From JBBRFH01 sp038224615 (lineage in GTDB: Bacteria > Planctomycetota > Phycisphaerae > Tepidisphaerales > Tepidisphaeraceae), in NCBI GenBank assembly GCA_038224615.1, contig JBBRFH010000012.1:1-23040 (forward strand): DNA of 23,040 bases. The letters are read 5' to 3'. The first letter of the stretch is position 1. Each line of letters begins with the position of its first letter. Positions 1 through 7,189 of the stretch are shown here, in pieces. Under the pieces are notes generated by a model, which searched no databases, was not told the origin of the DNA, and was given only the letters and a program-made list of their open reading frames with translations. Both the position numbers and the translations under genes were made by a program.

Positions 1-58
1 CAACCTCGACCCAAGCTCTTCCGAAGGGGGCAGCAGCCGGAAGCTCTTTGACAAGTGA
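1..58 (+). CDS. Possible C-terminal tail of an upstream gene (partial)
   Basis: Frame 2 is open from the left edge and ends in TGA at 56-58. The last 18 residues would be NLDPSSSEGGSSRKLFDK, a plausible polar tail. Only 18 codons are visible, no domain can be recognised, and an open frame of this length is easily found by chance in GC-rich DNA. It could equally be non-coding. Confidence 0.25.
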   Translation, partial: NLDPSSSEGGSSRKLFDK

Positions 59-98
59 AGAATCCGCCCTGCAATCCCGGCCGGATTAGTGGGGCGAA

Positions 99-224
99 TG
101 TATCAAATGTAGCGCGCGCTACATGCTGCTACATTGCTACAACACCCGCGTAAACCGTGGCCCGGCCGATGGTTCGGCCGGGCCGGGTCTGCGCAGGGTG
201 TCACACGATGTATCAGGTGTCACA
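99..224. promoter_or_regulatory. Palindrome and short-repeat cluster, possible operator region
   Basis: An 18-bp perfect palindrome, ATGTAGCGCGCGCTACAT, spans 107-124. Its half GCTACA recurs directly at 118-123, 128-133 and 136-141. TGTATCA occurs at 99-105 and 209-215, and GTGTCACA at 198-205 and 217-224. This density of short repeats is typical of protein-binding DNA, but no gene clearly starts beside it: the lipoprotein gene on the minus strand ends here, and whatever lies to the left is outside the window. Its role is unknown. Confidence 0.4.
159..184 (-). terminator. GC hairpin downstream of the lipoprotein gene
   Basis: GGCCCGGCCG (159-168), a 6-nt loop and CGGCCGGGCC (175-184) form a perfect 10-bp stem about 100 nt beyond the minus-strand stop at 283. 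There is no T-tract on either side, so this is either a weak or Rho-assisted terminator or simply a structured spacer. Confidence 0.35.
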
Positions 225-282
225 TTGCCCGCCGGCCGTGGCATGTCGCGCGGGTACTGCGTCGCGTCCAATGAGTTGCCGG

Positions 283-942
283 CTACTTGCCGGTGTTCAT
301 CTGGGCGATGAACTGGTCCGCCTCGGCGATGCTCTTCTCCATCTCGGCGATGAGCTTGTCGATGTCCTTGCCGAGATCGGCCTCGGTGCCCTGGAGTGAC
401 GCGATGGCCTGTGCGTTGAGGTTGGCCTTGATAAACAGCACCCGGTTATTGAACTTCGTCAGCACCGGCTGCATCGTGGCGGCGGCGGCGTCCATCCGCT
501 GGACGAGCTGCTCGTAATTGGCCTTGGTCTTGTCGAGCAGTTGCTGGCTTTGCTTCTGCATCGCGTCGTCGTCCTTGATCTGCTTGACCTCGCCTTGCCA
601 CTCGGTGAACAGCGCCGTCGCGACGTTCTTCACCGCAAGGATCTTGCTGTTGACCTTGTCGGCCTCGGCGGCGCTGGCGTCGTGCTGCTTCTTCAGCGTG
701 TTGTACGCCTTCTCCAGGTCGCCCCCCTCGAACCGGGTGACGGCCTTGAACTGCTCCAGCGCCGAGACGAACTGCGTCTTGGCCATCTGCTGCTCCTCGC
801 GGGCGGCCTTCACGTTGTCAACGAGGCGCTCACGCTTGGCGTAGCCGAACTTCTCCCAAGTGTTGTAGTACGCCTTGCGCGTCGTGGCGCAGCCGGCAAG
901 CGTGATGGCGATCAGCAGGACTGCGAGGTGAGTATGGCGCAA
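283..942 (-). CDS. DUF2959 family lipoprotein
   Basis: This is a 219-residue protein. I place the start at the TTG at 942 because it yields a clean lipoprotein signal (MRHTHLAVLLIAITLAGC, lipobox LAGC, Cys18) and has AAGGAA 7 nt upstream; the longer frame to 1128 adds an unconvincing N-terminus. The mature part opens with YYNTWEKFGYAKRERLVDNV and ends with a segment containing FIKANLNAQAIASLQG and EMEKSIAEADQFI, features I recognise from the DUF2959 family. It is almost wholly helical and rich in Lys, Glu, Gln and Ala, so coiled-coil packing is likely. It should be lipid-anchored in the cell envelope. The molecular function of the family is not known to me. It is divergent from the RNA helicase and seems to be a single-gene unit. 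Confidence 0.88.
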   Translation of the reverse strand: MRHTHLAVLLIAITLAGCATTRKAYYNTWEKFGYAKRERLVDNVKAAREEQQMAKTQFVSALEQFKAVTRFEGGDLEKAYNTLKKQHDASAAEADKVNSKILAVKNVATALFTEWQGEVKQIKDDDAMQKQSQQLLDKTKANYEQLVQRMDAAAATMQPVLTKFNNRVLFIKANLNAQAIASLQGTEADLGKDIDKLIAEMEKSIAEADQFIAQMNTGK

Positions 943-970
943 ATGGGGTTCCTTGAAGAGAGGTTGAGGC

Positions 971-978
971 AGTATAGC
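971..978 (-). promoter_or_regulatory. Candidate -10 box of the lipoprotein gene
   Basis: On the minus strand GCTATACTGC (978 to 969) contains TATACT, which lies about 28 nt upstream of the TTG start and would give a leader of about 20 nt including the AAGGAA site. The identical 10-mer recurs in front of the Uma2 gene at 7819-7828. I do not see a convincing -35 box at 16-18 bp. Confidence 0.4.
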
Positions 979-1053
979 GAACCGGGCACCCCAGAAGGGA
1001 TGCAGAGTGACCGGACTTGGATCGGTGTCGAAATCGTCGCCTGTTATTGACGG

Positions 1054-1083
1054 TTGCCAAACTTGACAATTTCGCGTAGAGTC
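1054..1083 (+). promoter_or_regulatory. Candidate promoter of the RNA helicase
   Basis: TTGCCA (1054-1059) and TAGAGT (1078-1083) are separated by 18 bp and match sigma-70-type boxes at 5/6 and 4/6 positions. A consensus TTGACA at 1063-1068 lies inside the spacer, but no -10 box follows it at the right distance. Transcription from here would give a leader of roughly 145 nt before the ATG at 1236. Confidence 0.4.
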
Positions 1084-1142
1084 CGTGGACAACAGTCGTG
1101 ATCCTTCCTTTTTGCTGGTTGATCCCAAACTTATCTGTTGTA

Positions 1143-1217
1143 GCGCACTGACCGGCCTTTTTTACGGCGCCTGCCGTGGCCTTGGGTTTCTGGTGCGCAA
1201 CTCGCACCGGGCTTTTT
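1143..1217 (+). promoter_or_regulatory. Terminator-like hairpin and alternative pairing in the helicase leader
   Basis: GGTGCG (1192-1197) and CGCACC (1203-1208) close a 5-nt loop. A C-G and a G-U pair extend the stem to 8 bp, and it is followed by GCTTTTT (T-run 1213-1217), which is the form of an intrinsic terminator. It ends only 18 nt before the helicase ATG. Upstream, GCGCAC (1143-1148) is complementary to GTGCGC (1193-1198), which would break the terminator stem. A second hairpin, ACGGC-GCCT-GCCGT (1164-1177), lies between, flanked by GGCC at 1154 and 1178. This layout fits a transcription attenuator. The structures are read by eye and their stability has not been computed. Confidence 0.4.
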
Positions 1218-1235
1218 AAGCTCCCAAGGTGTTTG

Positions 1236-2714
1236 ATGCAATTTGCCCAACTCGGGCTGGTGGACGCAGTTTTGCGCGCCGCCGCCTCCGAAGGTTATTC
1301 CATTGCCACGCCGATCCAGGCACAGGCAATTCCCCATGTTATCGCCGGCAAGGACGTTCTGGGCTGTGCCCAGACCGGCACCGGCAAGACGGCCGCTTTT
1401 GCGATGCCGATCCTGCACCGGCTGGCTGCCAAGCCGAGCAGTCGCCGGGCCCGCTGCCTGGTGCTGGCGCCGACGCGTGAACTGGCGTCGCAAATCTCCG
1501 ATTCGTTCCGGACCTACGGAAAGAATCTGCAGTTGAAGTACTCGATCATCTACGGCGGTGTGAACCAGAACCCGCAGGTGGACACGCTGCGTCGCGGCGT
1601 CGATGTGATCATCGCCACGCCCGGCCGTCTGCTCGATTTGTACGAGCAGCGTCACGTTGACCTGTCGGGCATCGAGACGCTCGTGCTCGACGAGGCCGAT
1701 CGCATGCTGGACATGGGCTTCATCCACGATATTCGCAGGCTCGTCGGCTACATGCCCAAGCAGCGGCAGACGCTGCTGTTCAGCGCGACGATGCCGGACG
1801 AGATTCGCCGGCTGTCGGGGTCGATCCTGAATCAGCCCGTCAGCATCCAGGTGGCGGCGGCATCATCGACGGTCGATCGCGTCGAGCAGCACGTCTACTT
1901 CTGCGAGAAGAACTCCAAGCCGGCGCTCTTGGCGCACCTGGTGAACGAGCTGCCGATCTTCCGCGCCATCGTCTTCACCCGCACCAAGCACGGGGCCGAC
2001 AAGGTTGTGCGGCAGCTCAAGCTCAAGGGGATCGACAGCGAGGCGATCCACGGCAACAAGAGCCAGAACGCCCGCGAGCGCGCCCTCAAGCGTTTTTCGA
2101 TGGGCAAGATGCCGGTACTGATCGCGACGGACATCGCCTCGCGCGGGATCGACATCGACGACATCTCGCACGTGGTCAACTTCGACCTGACCCACGAGCC
2201 GGAGACCTACATTCACCGCATCGGCCGAACGGCTCGAGCGGGGGCGACAGGCGTGGCGATTTCGTTCTGCGACCGCGACGAGCGCGGCAACCTGCGTGCG
2301 ATCGAAAAGCTAACCCGCCAGAAGTTGGTCGTGAAGGAAAATCCGCTCGGCGACGCCCCGCCCGAGCCGCGCGAAGCGCGCCAGGACGATCGTCGCGAGG
2401 ACCGGCCGCAGCGGCAGTCGCGCGAGCAGCGTCCGCAGTTCCAGAAGTCATCGGGCGGATACGGCAAGCCGCAGCACGCTCCGCGTGCCAACGCCGCGCA
2501 GCATCCGCCGCGTGCGCGTCCGCATATCAGTGGGCAGCAGGCGGTCGGGCACAACGCTCCGCGTGCGCACAACGCGGCGCCGCGTGTGGAAGGCCAGCAG
2601 CGCCCCGTCGCGAGCACCGGCGCCGCCCGTCCGGCGACGCCGAAGGCGAAGTTCAACCGCGCCAAGCACCCGCTCGCAGGTCGCGGCCACGGCCGAACCG
2701 GCCCACGGCACTGA
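1236..2714 (+). CDS. DEAD-box ATP-dependent RNA helicase (RhlE-like)
   Basis: This is a 492-residue protein that unwinds or remodels RNA duplexes using ATP, in families serving ribosome assembly, RNA decay or cold adaptation. I start at ATG 1236, with AAGGTG just upstream, because the Q-motif region (FAQLGL...ATPIQAQAIP) then sits at the N-terminus as in the family. Motifs occur in order: AQTGTGKT near 45-52, PTRELA near 79-84, DEAD near 152-155, SAT near 183-185 and HRIGRTARAG near 327-336. From about residue 370 to the end is a low-complexity tail rich in Arg, Gln, Pro, Ala and His, probably a disordered RNA-binding extension. The long structured leader suggests post-transcriptional control. 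Assignment to the RhlE branch rather than another DEAD subgroup is inferred from the N-terminus. Confidence 0.93.
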   Translation: MQFAQLGLVDAVLRAAASEGYSIATPIQAQAIPHVIAGKDVLGCAQTGTGKTAAFAMPILHRLAAKPSSRRARCLVLAPTRELASQISDSFRTYGKNLQLKYSIIYGGVNQNPQVDTLRRGVDVIIATPGRLLDLYEQRHVDLSGIETLVLDEADRMLDMGFIHDIRRLVGYMPKQRQTLLFSATMPDEIRRLSGSILNQPVSIQVAAASSTVDRVEQHVYFCEKNSKPALLAHLVNELPIFRAIVFTRTKHGADKVVRQLKLKGIDSEAIHGNKSQNARERALKRFSMGKMPVLIATDIASRGIDIDDISHVVNFDLTHEPETYIHRIGRTARAGATGVAISFCDRDERGNLRAIEKLTRQKLVVKENPLGDAPPEPREARQDDRREDRPQRQSREQRPQFQKSSGGYGKPQHAPRANAAQHPPRARPHISGQQAVGHNAPRAHNAAPRVEGQQRPVASTGAARPATPKAKFNRAKHPLAGRGHGRTGPRH

Positions 2715-2740
2715 TCGGTTGAGTGCAGTTTAGAAAACAC

Positions 2741-2775
2741 GAAGGGTCCGCAGCTTCATCGGCTGCGGACCCTTC
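2741..2775 (+). terminator. Intrinsic terminator after the RNA helicase, probably bidirectional
   Basis: GAAGGGTCCGCAG (2741-2753) and CTGCGGACCCTTC (2763-2775) form a perfect 13-bp stem with a 9-nt loop, followed on the plus strand by TGTTTGT. On the minus strand the stem is followed by GTGTTTTCT, so it could also stop transcripts arriving from the fucosidase gene. It starts 26 nt after the helicase stop codon. Confidence 0.82.
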
Positions 2776-2784
2776 TGTTTGTAC

Positions 2785-2841
2785 TGTGGGCATCGTGCCC
2801 ACATCGCATTAATGCAGCGGCTGTGGGCCGGAAGCCCGCAG
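2785..2841 (-). other. Two related hairpins between convergent genes
   Basis: TGTGGGC-ATCGT-GCCCACA (2785-2803) is a perfect 7-bp stem. CTGTGGGC-CGGAA-GCCCGCAG (2821-2841) is an 8-bp stem with one G-T pair. Both share the core TGTGGGC. They begin 6 nt past the fucosidase stop codon on the minus strand. Neither has a T-tract, so they may be 3'-end stabilising structures rather than terminators. Confidence 0.4.
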
Positions 2842-2847
2842 TGCGAA

Positions 2848-4167
2848 TCACTTGAGATAGATCTCGATCACCGGCACTTCCACGGACGGCTGCATCTGCG
2901 GGATGTTGAGCGCCAGCGTCTCGGCCCCGATGTTCAACTGACTGCCGTGCCACGCGTCCATGCCGATGGTGATCTCGCTGGCGTCGTGAAGGAACTGCGC
3001 GTACGCGACGCGCTCCGGGGAGAGACCGTCAATGTAGACGTGCTTGTAGGGGTAGGCGAACAGGTGTACGTACAGACGCTTGGTTTCGGGGTTGTACGTC
3101 AGTCGCGCATCCTGAGGTGCCTTGATGTCGGCGGGCGCTTCGGTGCAGCCGTAGATACTGCGATTGTGTTGGCGCATCCACTTGCCGATTCCCTGCAGTC
3201 GATCGATCGCCCGTACATCGAACTCGCCGCGCCCGGTCGGGCCGACGTTGAGCAGAAGATTGCCGCCCTTGCTGACGCAGTCGATCAGCGTGCGGATCAG
3301 CTCGTTGGTCGATCGCCAGCTCTGCTCGTCGCGGTGGTAGCCCCACGACCCGCTGAAGGTCTGACACGCTTCCCAGACGACGCGCGTGCCCTCGACTTCG
3401 ACCCAGTTGCGCGGCTGCGCCTGCTCGGGCGTGGCGAAGTCCCATGAGGTGGGGTCATCCTTCAGGTCGAGGCGATTGTCCAGCAGCACCTGCGGCTGTA
3501 ATTCGCGGATGGTCTTCAGCAACTCGCGACTCTTCCACGCGAGGTGTCCCTTGCCGGTAACGAAGTCGGCGGCGTCCTTGTGGAAGGGGAACGAGAAGTC
3601 GAACCACAGCACGTCGATTTTGCCGAACTCGGTGAGCAGCTCGCGCACCTGGGCGCGGAGGTAGTCGGCGTACTTCCCCTGGTCGCGTCCGGCGTTGAGC
3701 TTGGCGAGTTCGTCCGTGGGCAGGCCGCGGTGCGGGTGATTGCTGGTGTCAACGATGTAGTCCGGGTGATGCCAGTCGATCAGGGAGTGATAAAGCCCCG
3801 TGCGCAGCCCGTGCGAGCGGAACGCCTGCACCATCGGCGTGAGCAGGTCGCGCCGGCAATTGGGAGCCGCAGGTGCCTTGTAGTCGGTGAGCTTGGTGTC
3901 CCAGAGACAGAAGCCCTCGTGGTGCTTGGTGGTGATGACGAAATACTTCATCCCCGCATCGGCCGCGGCGCTCGCCCACAGCTCAGGGTCGTAGAGGTCA
4001 GGCTCGAAGTGCTTGAAGTATTTCTCGTAGTTCTCGTTGCTGATGCGCTCCACGTTCTTCACCCACTCGTGCCGTGCGGGCATCGAGTAGAGGCCCCAGT
4101 GGATGAACAGGCCGAAGCGGTCGCGGGTGAACCAGGAAGAATCGCCAGTGGTCGGACGGATGGTCAT
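2848..4167 (-). CDS. Alpha-L-fucosidase, glycoside hydrolase family 29
   Basis: This 439-residue enzyme is predicted to hydrolyse alpha-L-fucosyl linkages with retention of configuration. The start is ATG 4167, preceded at 8 nt by AAGGAG. GH29 marks are FGLFIHWGLYSMPARHEW (18-35), AGMKYFVITTKHHEGFCLW (71-89) and DVLWFDFSFPF, in which Asp190 is the expected nucleophile. The C-terminal part from about residue 340 is probably a beta-sandwich. There is no signal peptide, so it should act in the cytoplasm on imported fuco-oligosaccharides, unlike many exported planctomycete fucosidases. It lies 79 nt downstream of holB on the same strand; read-through or its own promoter (TATGCT at 4198-4193) are both possible. 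The acid/base residue cannot be fixed by eye. Confidence 0.92.
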   Translation of the reverse strand: MTIRPTTGDSSWFTRDRFGLFIHWGLYSMPARHEWVKNVERISNENYEKYFKHFEPDLYDPELWASAAADAGMKYFVITTKHHEGFCLWDTKLTDYKAPAAPNCRRDLLTPMVQAFRSHGLRTGLYHSLIDWHHPDYIVDTSNHPHRGLPTDELAKLNAGRDQGKYADYLRAQVRELLTEFGKIDVLWFDFSFPFHKDAADFVTGKGHLAWKSRELLKTIRELQPQVLLDNRLDLKDDPTSWDFATPEQAQPRNWVEVEGTRVVWEACQTFSGSWGYHRDEQSWRSTNELIRTLIDCVSKGGNLLLNVGPTGRGEFDVRAIDRLQGIGKWMRQHNRSIYGCTEAPADIKAPQDARLTYNPETKRLYVHLFAYPYKHVYIDGLSPERVAYAQFLHDASEITIGMDAWHGSQLNIGAETLALNIPQMQPSVEVPVIEIYLK

Positions 4168-4192
4168 GAATGTTGCTCCTTGTGCGCGAAAA

Positions 4193-4198
4193 AGCATA
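4193..4198 (-). promoter_or_regulatory. Candidate -10 box for the fucosidase gene
   Basis: The minus strand reads GCTATGCTTTTT here. TATGCT lies about 26 nt upstream of the ATG, inside the short holB-fucosidase gap, and would yield a short leader carrying the strong AAGGAG site. No clear -35 box is visible. It resembles the TATACT boxes upstream of the lipoprotein and Uma2 genes. Confidence 0.3.
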
Positions 4199-4246
4199 GC
4201 GGCACCTGCGTAGCGTGCAACGACGCGCCCGCGCTGCCAATGTGCA

Positions 4247-5269
4247 TCAGCGGGCCGAAGCGGGGTTCGGCGCGAAGAGACGATCGAGCGAGGAGCTGAA
4301 CTGCTGCAGCGCCAGCGCGATGTTGACGTTGCCGTCGAGGTAGCGCTCGCAGCGGACAACGTGGTCAATGGCGGCGCAGAGGGCTTCGAGCATCACGTCG
4401 TCGTCAGTCTGCCGGAGCCCGGCACGGAAATGTCGGGCCGCGAGTTTGAGATAAACCGACAGGCCGATGCGTGTGGCGTTGTCCTTGCTGGTGTTCTCGT
4501 CCTTCTCCAGTTGCTTGGCGGCGTAGGCGTCGGCCGCCTGCTTGAGCCAGTCGGCGAGGTCGACGGTCGGACGGCCTTGCAGCAGGCCGTCGAGGTGGGT
4601 GCTGAGGTCGCGCGCCTGGTCGACGACGCCGTCGGCGACCCACTGGATCGCCACGCCCAGCGAGCCGTCGGCAAGGCGCGTCGCAAGTTCGGCCTGCTTG
4701 GGGTCGATGCTGCGAAGCTTAAGCTGCGTGAAGACGGTCTTGTCAGGCAGCGCGCCGAAGCGGAAGACCTGGGCCCGCGAGCGGATCGTCGGCAGCAGGT
4801 CCTCTGGACGCGGCGTGAGCAGGACGATCAGGGTCCGCCCGGCGGGTTCTTCGAGCGTCTTGAGCAGCGAGTTCTGCGCCGCCGACTGCATCAGGTCGGC
4901 TTCCTCGACGATGAAGACCTTGCCCTTGCCGAGGATCGTCTTCCGCATTGCCGGCGCGACGAGGTGATCGCGGATGACGTCGATCGAGAGCGTGGTCGCC
5001 TTGCTGGTCTTGCTGGTGAGGCGGATCAATTCCTTGGTGATGACATGGAAATCCGGGTGGGTGCCGGCGTCGATCAGCTTGGCGCAGTGCGCGTCTTTGC
5101 CTTCATCGCACAGAAAGAGCTTGGCGAGTGCGATCGCAGTCATCGCCTTTCCCACGCCCGGCGGCCCCGCAAAGATCACGCCGTGCGGGAGGCGGCCGTT
5201 CTGGTACGCCGTGAGCAACTGCCCGATCGCGTGCTGCTGGTCGAGGATGTGGGCGAAGAGATCCGACAT
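4247..5269 (-). CDS. holB: DNA polymerase III clamp-loader delta-prime subunit
   Basis: This 340-residue AAA+ protein belongs to the clamp loader that places the sliding clamp on primed DNA. The N-terminus (LDQQHAIGQLLTAYQNGRLP) is typical. The P-loop is GPPGVGKA (35-42), followed by AGTHPDF (68-74), EEAD (122-125) with QNSLLKTLEEP, and IRSRAQ (162-167). Three features mark it as the delta-prime type rather than the ATPase subunit: Ala follows the P-loop Lys instead of Ser or Thr, the zinc module is reduced to two cysteines (54 and 62), and the SRC finger reads SRA. The start codon lies 2 nt after the tmk stop codon, an arrangement that implies coupled translation. The tmk-holB pairing is common in bacteria and supports the call. 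Confidence 0.88.
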   Translation of the reverse strand: MSDLFAHILDQQHAIGQLLTAYQNGRLPHGVIFAGPPGVGKAMTAIALAKLFLCDEGKDAHCAKLIDAGTHPDFHVITKELIRLTSKTSKATTLSIDVIRDHLVAPAMRKTILGKGKVFIVEEADLMQSAAQNSLLKTLEEPAGRTLIVLLTPRPEDLLPTIRSRAQVFRFGALPDKTVFTQLKLRSIDPKQAELATRLADGSLGVAIQWVADGVVDQARDLSTHLDGLLQGRPTVDLADWLKQAADAYAAKQLEKDENTSKDNATRIGLSVYLKLAARHFRAGLRQTDDDVMLEALCAAIDHVVRCERYLDGNVNIALALQQFSSSLDRLFAPNPASAR

Positions 5270-5271
5270 GG

Positions 5272-5943
5272 TCAGCGCAGTTCGTTGACGAGCTTGAGGA
5301 CGTCTTCGTGGACGACGCTGGGGGCACGATCGGCGTTGATCACGCGATAGCGCTCGGGCGACTGTTTGGCCTGCTGCGAAAAACTCTGCCGCACGCGTTC
5401 GTGGTATTCGCGGGCGCGCTTTTCGATGCGGTCCTTCACTTCCTGCGTCTCGACGCCGAACAGTGTCGTCGTCTTGTGTGTGAACTTCGCGGTGACACGG
5501 GACTGGCTCTTCTCGACGGGCATGTCCAGGATCAGCGTCACGTCGGGCCAGCGCTTGCTGATGGCGATGTCCGCAACAGCGCGGATCTCGTCGGCGGCCA
5601 GTCCGTCGCCACCGAGTTGGTAGGCGAGGGTGCTGGAGACGAAGCGGTCGGAGATGACCGTCTTCCCCGAGTCCAGCGCGGGGAGAATGATCTGCTTCAT
5701 CATCTGGGCGCGGGCGGCCATGTAGAGCAGCATTTCGCAGCGCATGGCCATCTCGTCGTGATCTGGATTGAGCAGGATGGCACGGATCAGCTCGCCGATA
5801 CGAGTTGTCCCCGGGTCGCGCACGAGCAGGACCTGGGTGCCGTGGCGTTCGAGGTGTTCCTTGAGCAGGCGGGCCTGCGTTGATTTGCCGCAGCCCTCGT
5901 TGCCGTCGAACACAATGAAGCGATTAGATGCGCTGGCGGTCAT
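5272..5943 (-). CDS. tmk: Thymidylate kinase (dTMP kinase)
   Basis: This 223-residue cytoplasmic enzyme phosphorylates dTMP to dTDP for DNA synthesis. It has the P-loop GNEGCGKST (14-22), the dTMP-binding segment RDPGTT (42-47, usually REPGGT), and DRF (99-101) followed by SSTLAYQLGGDGL. Length is normal for the family. The start ATG at 5943 has no Shine-Dalgarno site, and a TATAGT box ends only 8 nt before it, suggesting a leaderless or nearly leaderless message. It is first in the tmk > holB (> fucosidase) unit and divergent from galK. The Glu-to-Asp and Gly-to-Thr changes in the RDPGTT segment are conservative or lineage-typical, and I expect an active enzyme. Confidence 0.92.
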   Translation of the reverse strand: MTASASNRFIVFDGNEGCGKSTQARLLKEHLERHGTQVLLVRDPGTTRIGELIRAILLNPDHDEMAMRCEMLLYMAARAQMMKQIILPALDSGKTVISDRFVSSTLAYQLGGDGLAADEIRAVADIAISKRWPDVTLILDMPVEKSQSRVTAKFTHKTTTLFGVETQEVKDRIEKRAREYHERVRQSFSQQAKQSPERYRVINADRAPSVVHEDVLKLVNELR

Positions 5944-5951
5944 TCGCGGGC

Positions 5952-6018
5952 ACTATACCGCAGGCACCGATCGTCGCCACGCTTGACCCGGTTTACAGAT
6001 AGTTCGTACAGTGCCGCG
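5952..6018. promoter_or_regulatory. Divergent tmk/galK promoter region
   Basis: For galK, TTGACC (5983-5988), an 18-bp spacer and TACAGT (6007-6012) precede the ATG at 6019 by 6 nt. For tmk, TATAGT occupies 5957-5952 on the minus strand and ends 8 nt before the ATG at 5943. Neither gene has a Shine-Dalgarno site. Transcription starting at the usual distance from these -10 boxes would begin at or within about 2 nt of each start codon. The whole intergenic interval is 75 bp. The tmk -35 box is not recognisable. Confidence 0.45.
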
Positions 6019-7182
6019 ATGAACCTCGCGCAGCTCAAAGCGGATTTTGCCAAGGTGTTCGGAAACGGTGGATCGATTCGCGTGATCCGCGCCCCCGGCC
6101 GTGTCAACCTCATCGGCGAACACACTGATTACAACGACGGCTTCGTCTTCCCGATGGCGATCGAGCCGCAGATGCTTTTCGTCTGCCGGGCCCGCGCCGA
6201 CGCGAAGGTGGTCGTCCGCTCGACCCTCTTCCCCGGGCAGACGGCGACGATCGAACTGGGCGCGAACGTCGCCAAAGGCGATCCCAAGTGGAGCAACTAC
6301 GTCCGCGGGCCGATCGCGATGCTCCTTGAGCGCGGAATTCCGCTGGTCGGCATGGACTGCCTGATCGTCAACACGCTCCCCATGGGCGGCGGGCTATCAA
6401 GTTCGGCGGCGATGGAAGTGGGCACGGCGCGGTCGCTGCTCTCGCTGGCCGGGCAGGAAATTGACCTCACCGCGCTGGCGCAGCTCTGCCAGAAAGCCGA
6501 GCACGAGTACGCCGACGTGCCGTGCGGGATCATGGACCAGACCATCGTCGCCAGCGGCAAGGCCGGCCACGCCATGCTGCTCGACTGCCGCGACAACTCC
6601 AAGCAATTCGTCCCCGTCAACCCGAATGACCTGACGGTGATCGTCGTCAACAGCATGGTCAAGCACGAGCTTTCCGGCGGCGAGTACCGCGAACGCCGCG
6701 AGCAGTGCGAGGCCAGCGTCAAGCATTTCAAGAAAGCCAATCCGGCCGTCCGCGCCCTGCGCGACGTGACGATGGAGCAGGTGCTTGCCGCGAAGGCAGC
6801 GCTGCCCGACATCGTCTTCCGACGCGCCCGGCACGTCGTCGGCGAGAATCAGCGTTGTCTCGACTACGCCGAGGACCTCAAGACCCAGCACTACGAGCAC
6901 GCCGGAACGCTCATGGTACAAAGCCACGACTCGCTGCGTGACGATTACGAGGTGAGCACGCCGGAACTGGACTACCTCGTCGAGGCGGCGATGAACATCA
7001 AGGGCACCTACGGCGCCCGCATGACAGGAGGCGGCTTCGGCGGATGCACCGTCTCGCTCGTGACCCCGCGCTTCGCCGACGCATTCATGGTGGAGATCAG
7101 GAAGGTCTACCAGGCGAAGTTCAAAGTGGACGCAGTCGTGTTCGCAACCAATGCGACCGACGGAGCAAGCGTGGTGGAGTGA
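6019..7182 (+). CDS. galK: Galactokinase
   Basis: This 387-residue GHMP-family kinase forms galactose-1-phosphate from galactose and ATP, the first phosphorylation of the Leloir pathway. Motifs are GRVNLIGEHTDYNDG (27-41, sugar binding and catalytic Arg28), LPMGGGLSSSAAM (120-132, phosphate-binding loop), GIMDQ with the probable base Asp173, and MTGGGFGG near 340. I use ATG 6019 rather than the in-frame TTG at 5983, because the protein then begins at the usual family position. No galT, galE or transporter gene is adjacent. With the nearby fucosidase it hints at sugar scavenging, but the two genes are on opposite strands and not co-transcribed. It converges on the Uma2 gene, whose stop codon lies 7 nt away. 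Confidence 0.93.
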   Translation: MNLAQLKADFAKVFGNGGSIRVIRAPGRVNLIGEHTDYNDGFVFPMAIEPQMLFVCRARADAKVVVRSTLFPGQTATIELGANVAKGDPKWSNYVRGPIAMLLERGIPLVGMDCLIVNTLPMGGGLSSSAAMEVGTARSLLSLAGQEIDLTALAQLCQKAEHEYADVPCGIMDQTIVASGKAGHAMLLDCRDNSKQFVPVNPNDLTVIVVNSMVKHELSGGEYRERREQCEASVKHFKKANPAVRALRDVTMEQVLAAKAALPDIVFRRARHVVGENQRCLDYAEDLKTQHYEHAGTLMVQSHDSLRDDYEVSTPELDYLVEAAMNIKGTYGARMTGGGFGGCTVSLVTPRFADAFMVEIRKVYQAKFKVDAVVFATNATDGASVVE

Positions 7183-7189
7183 CCGGCGC

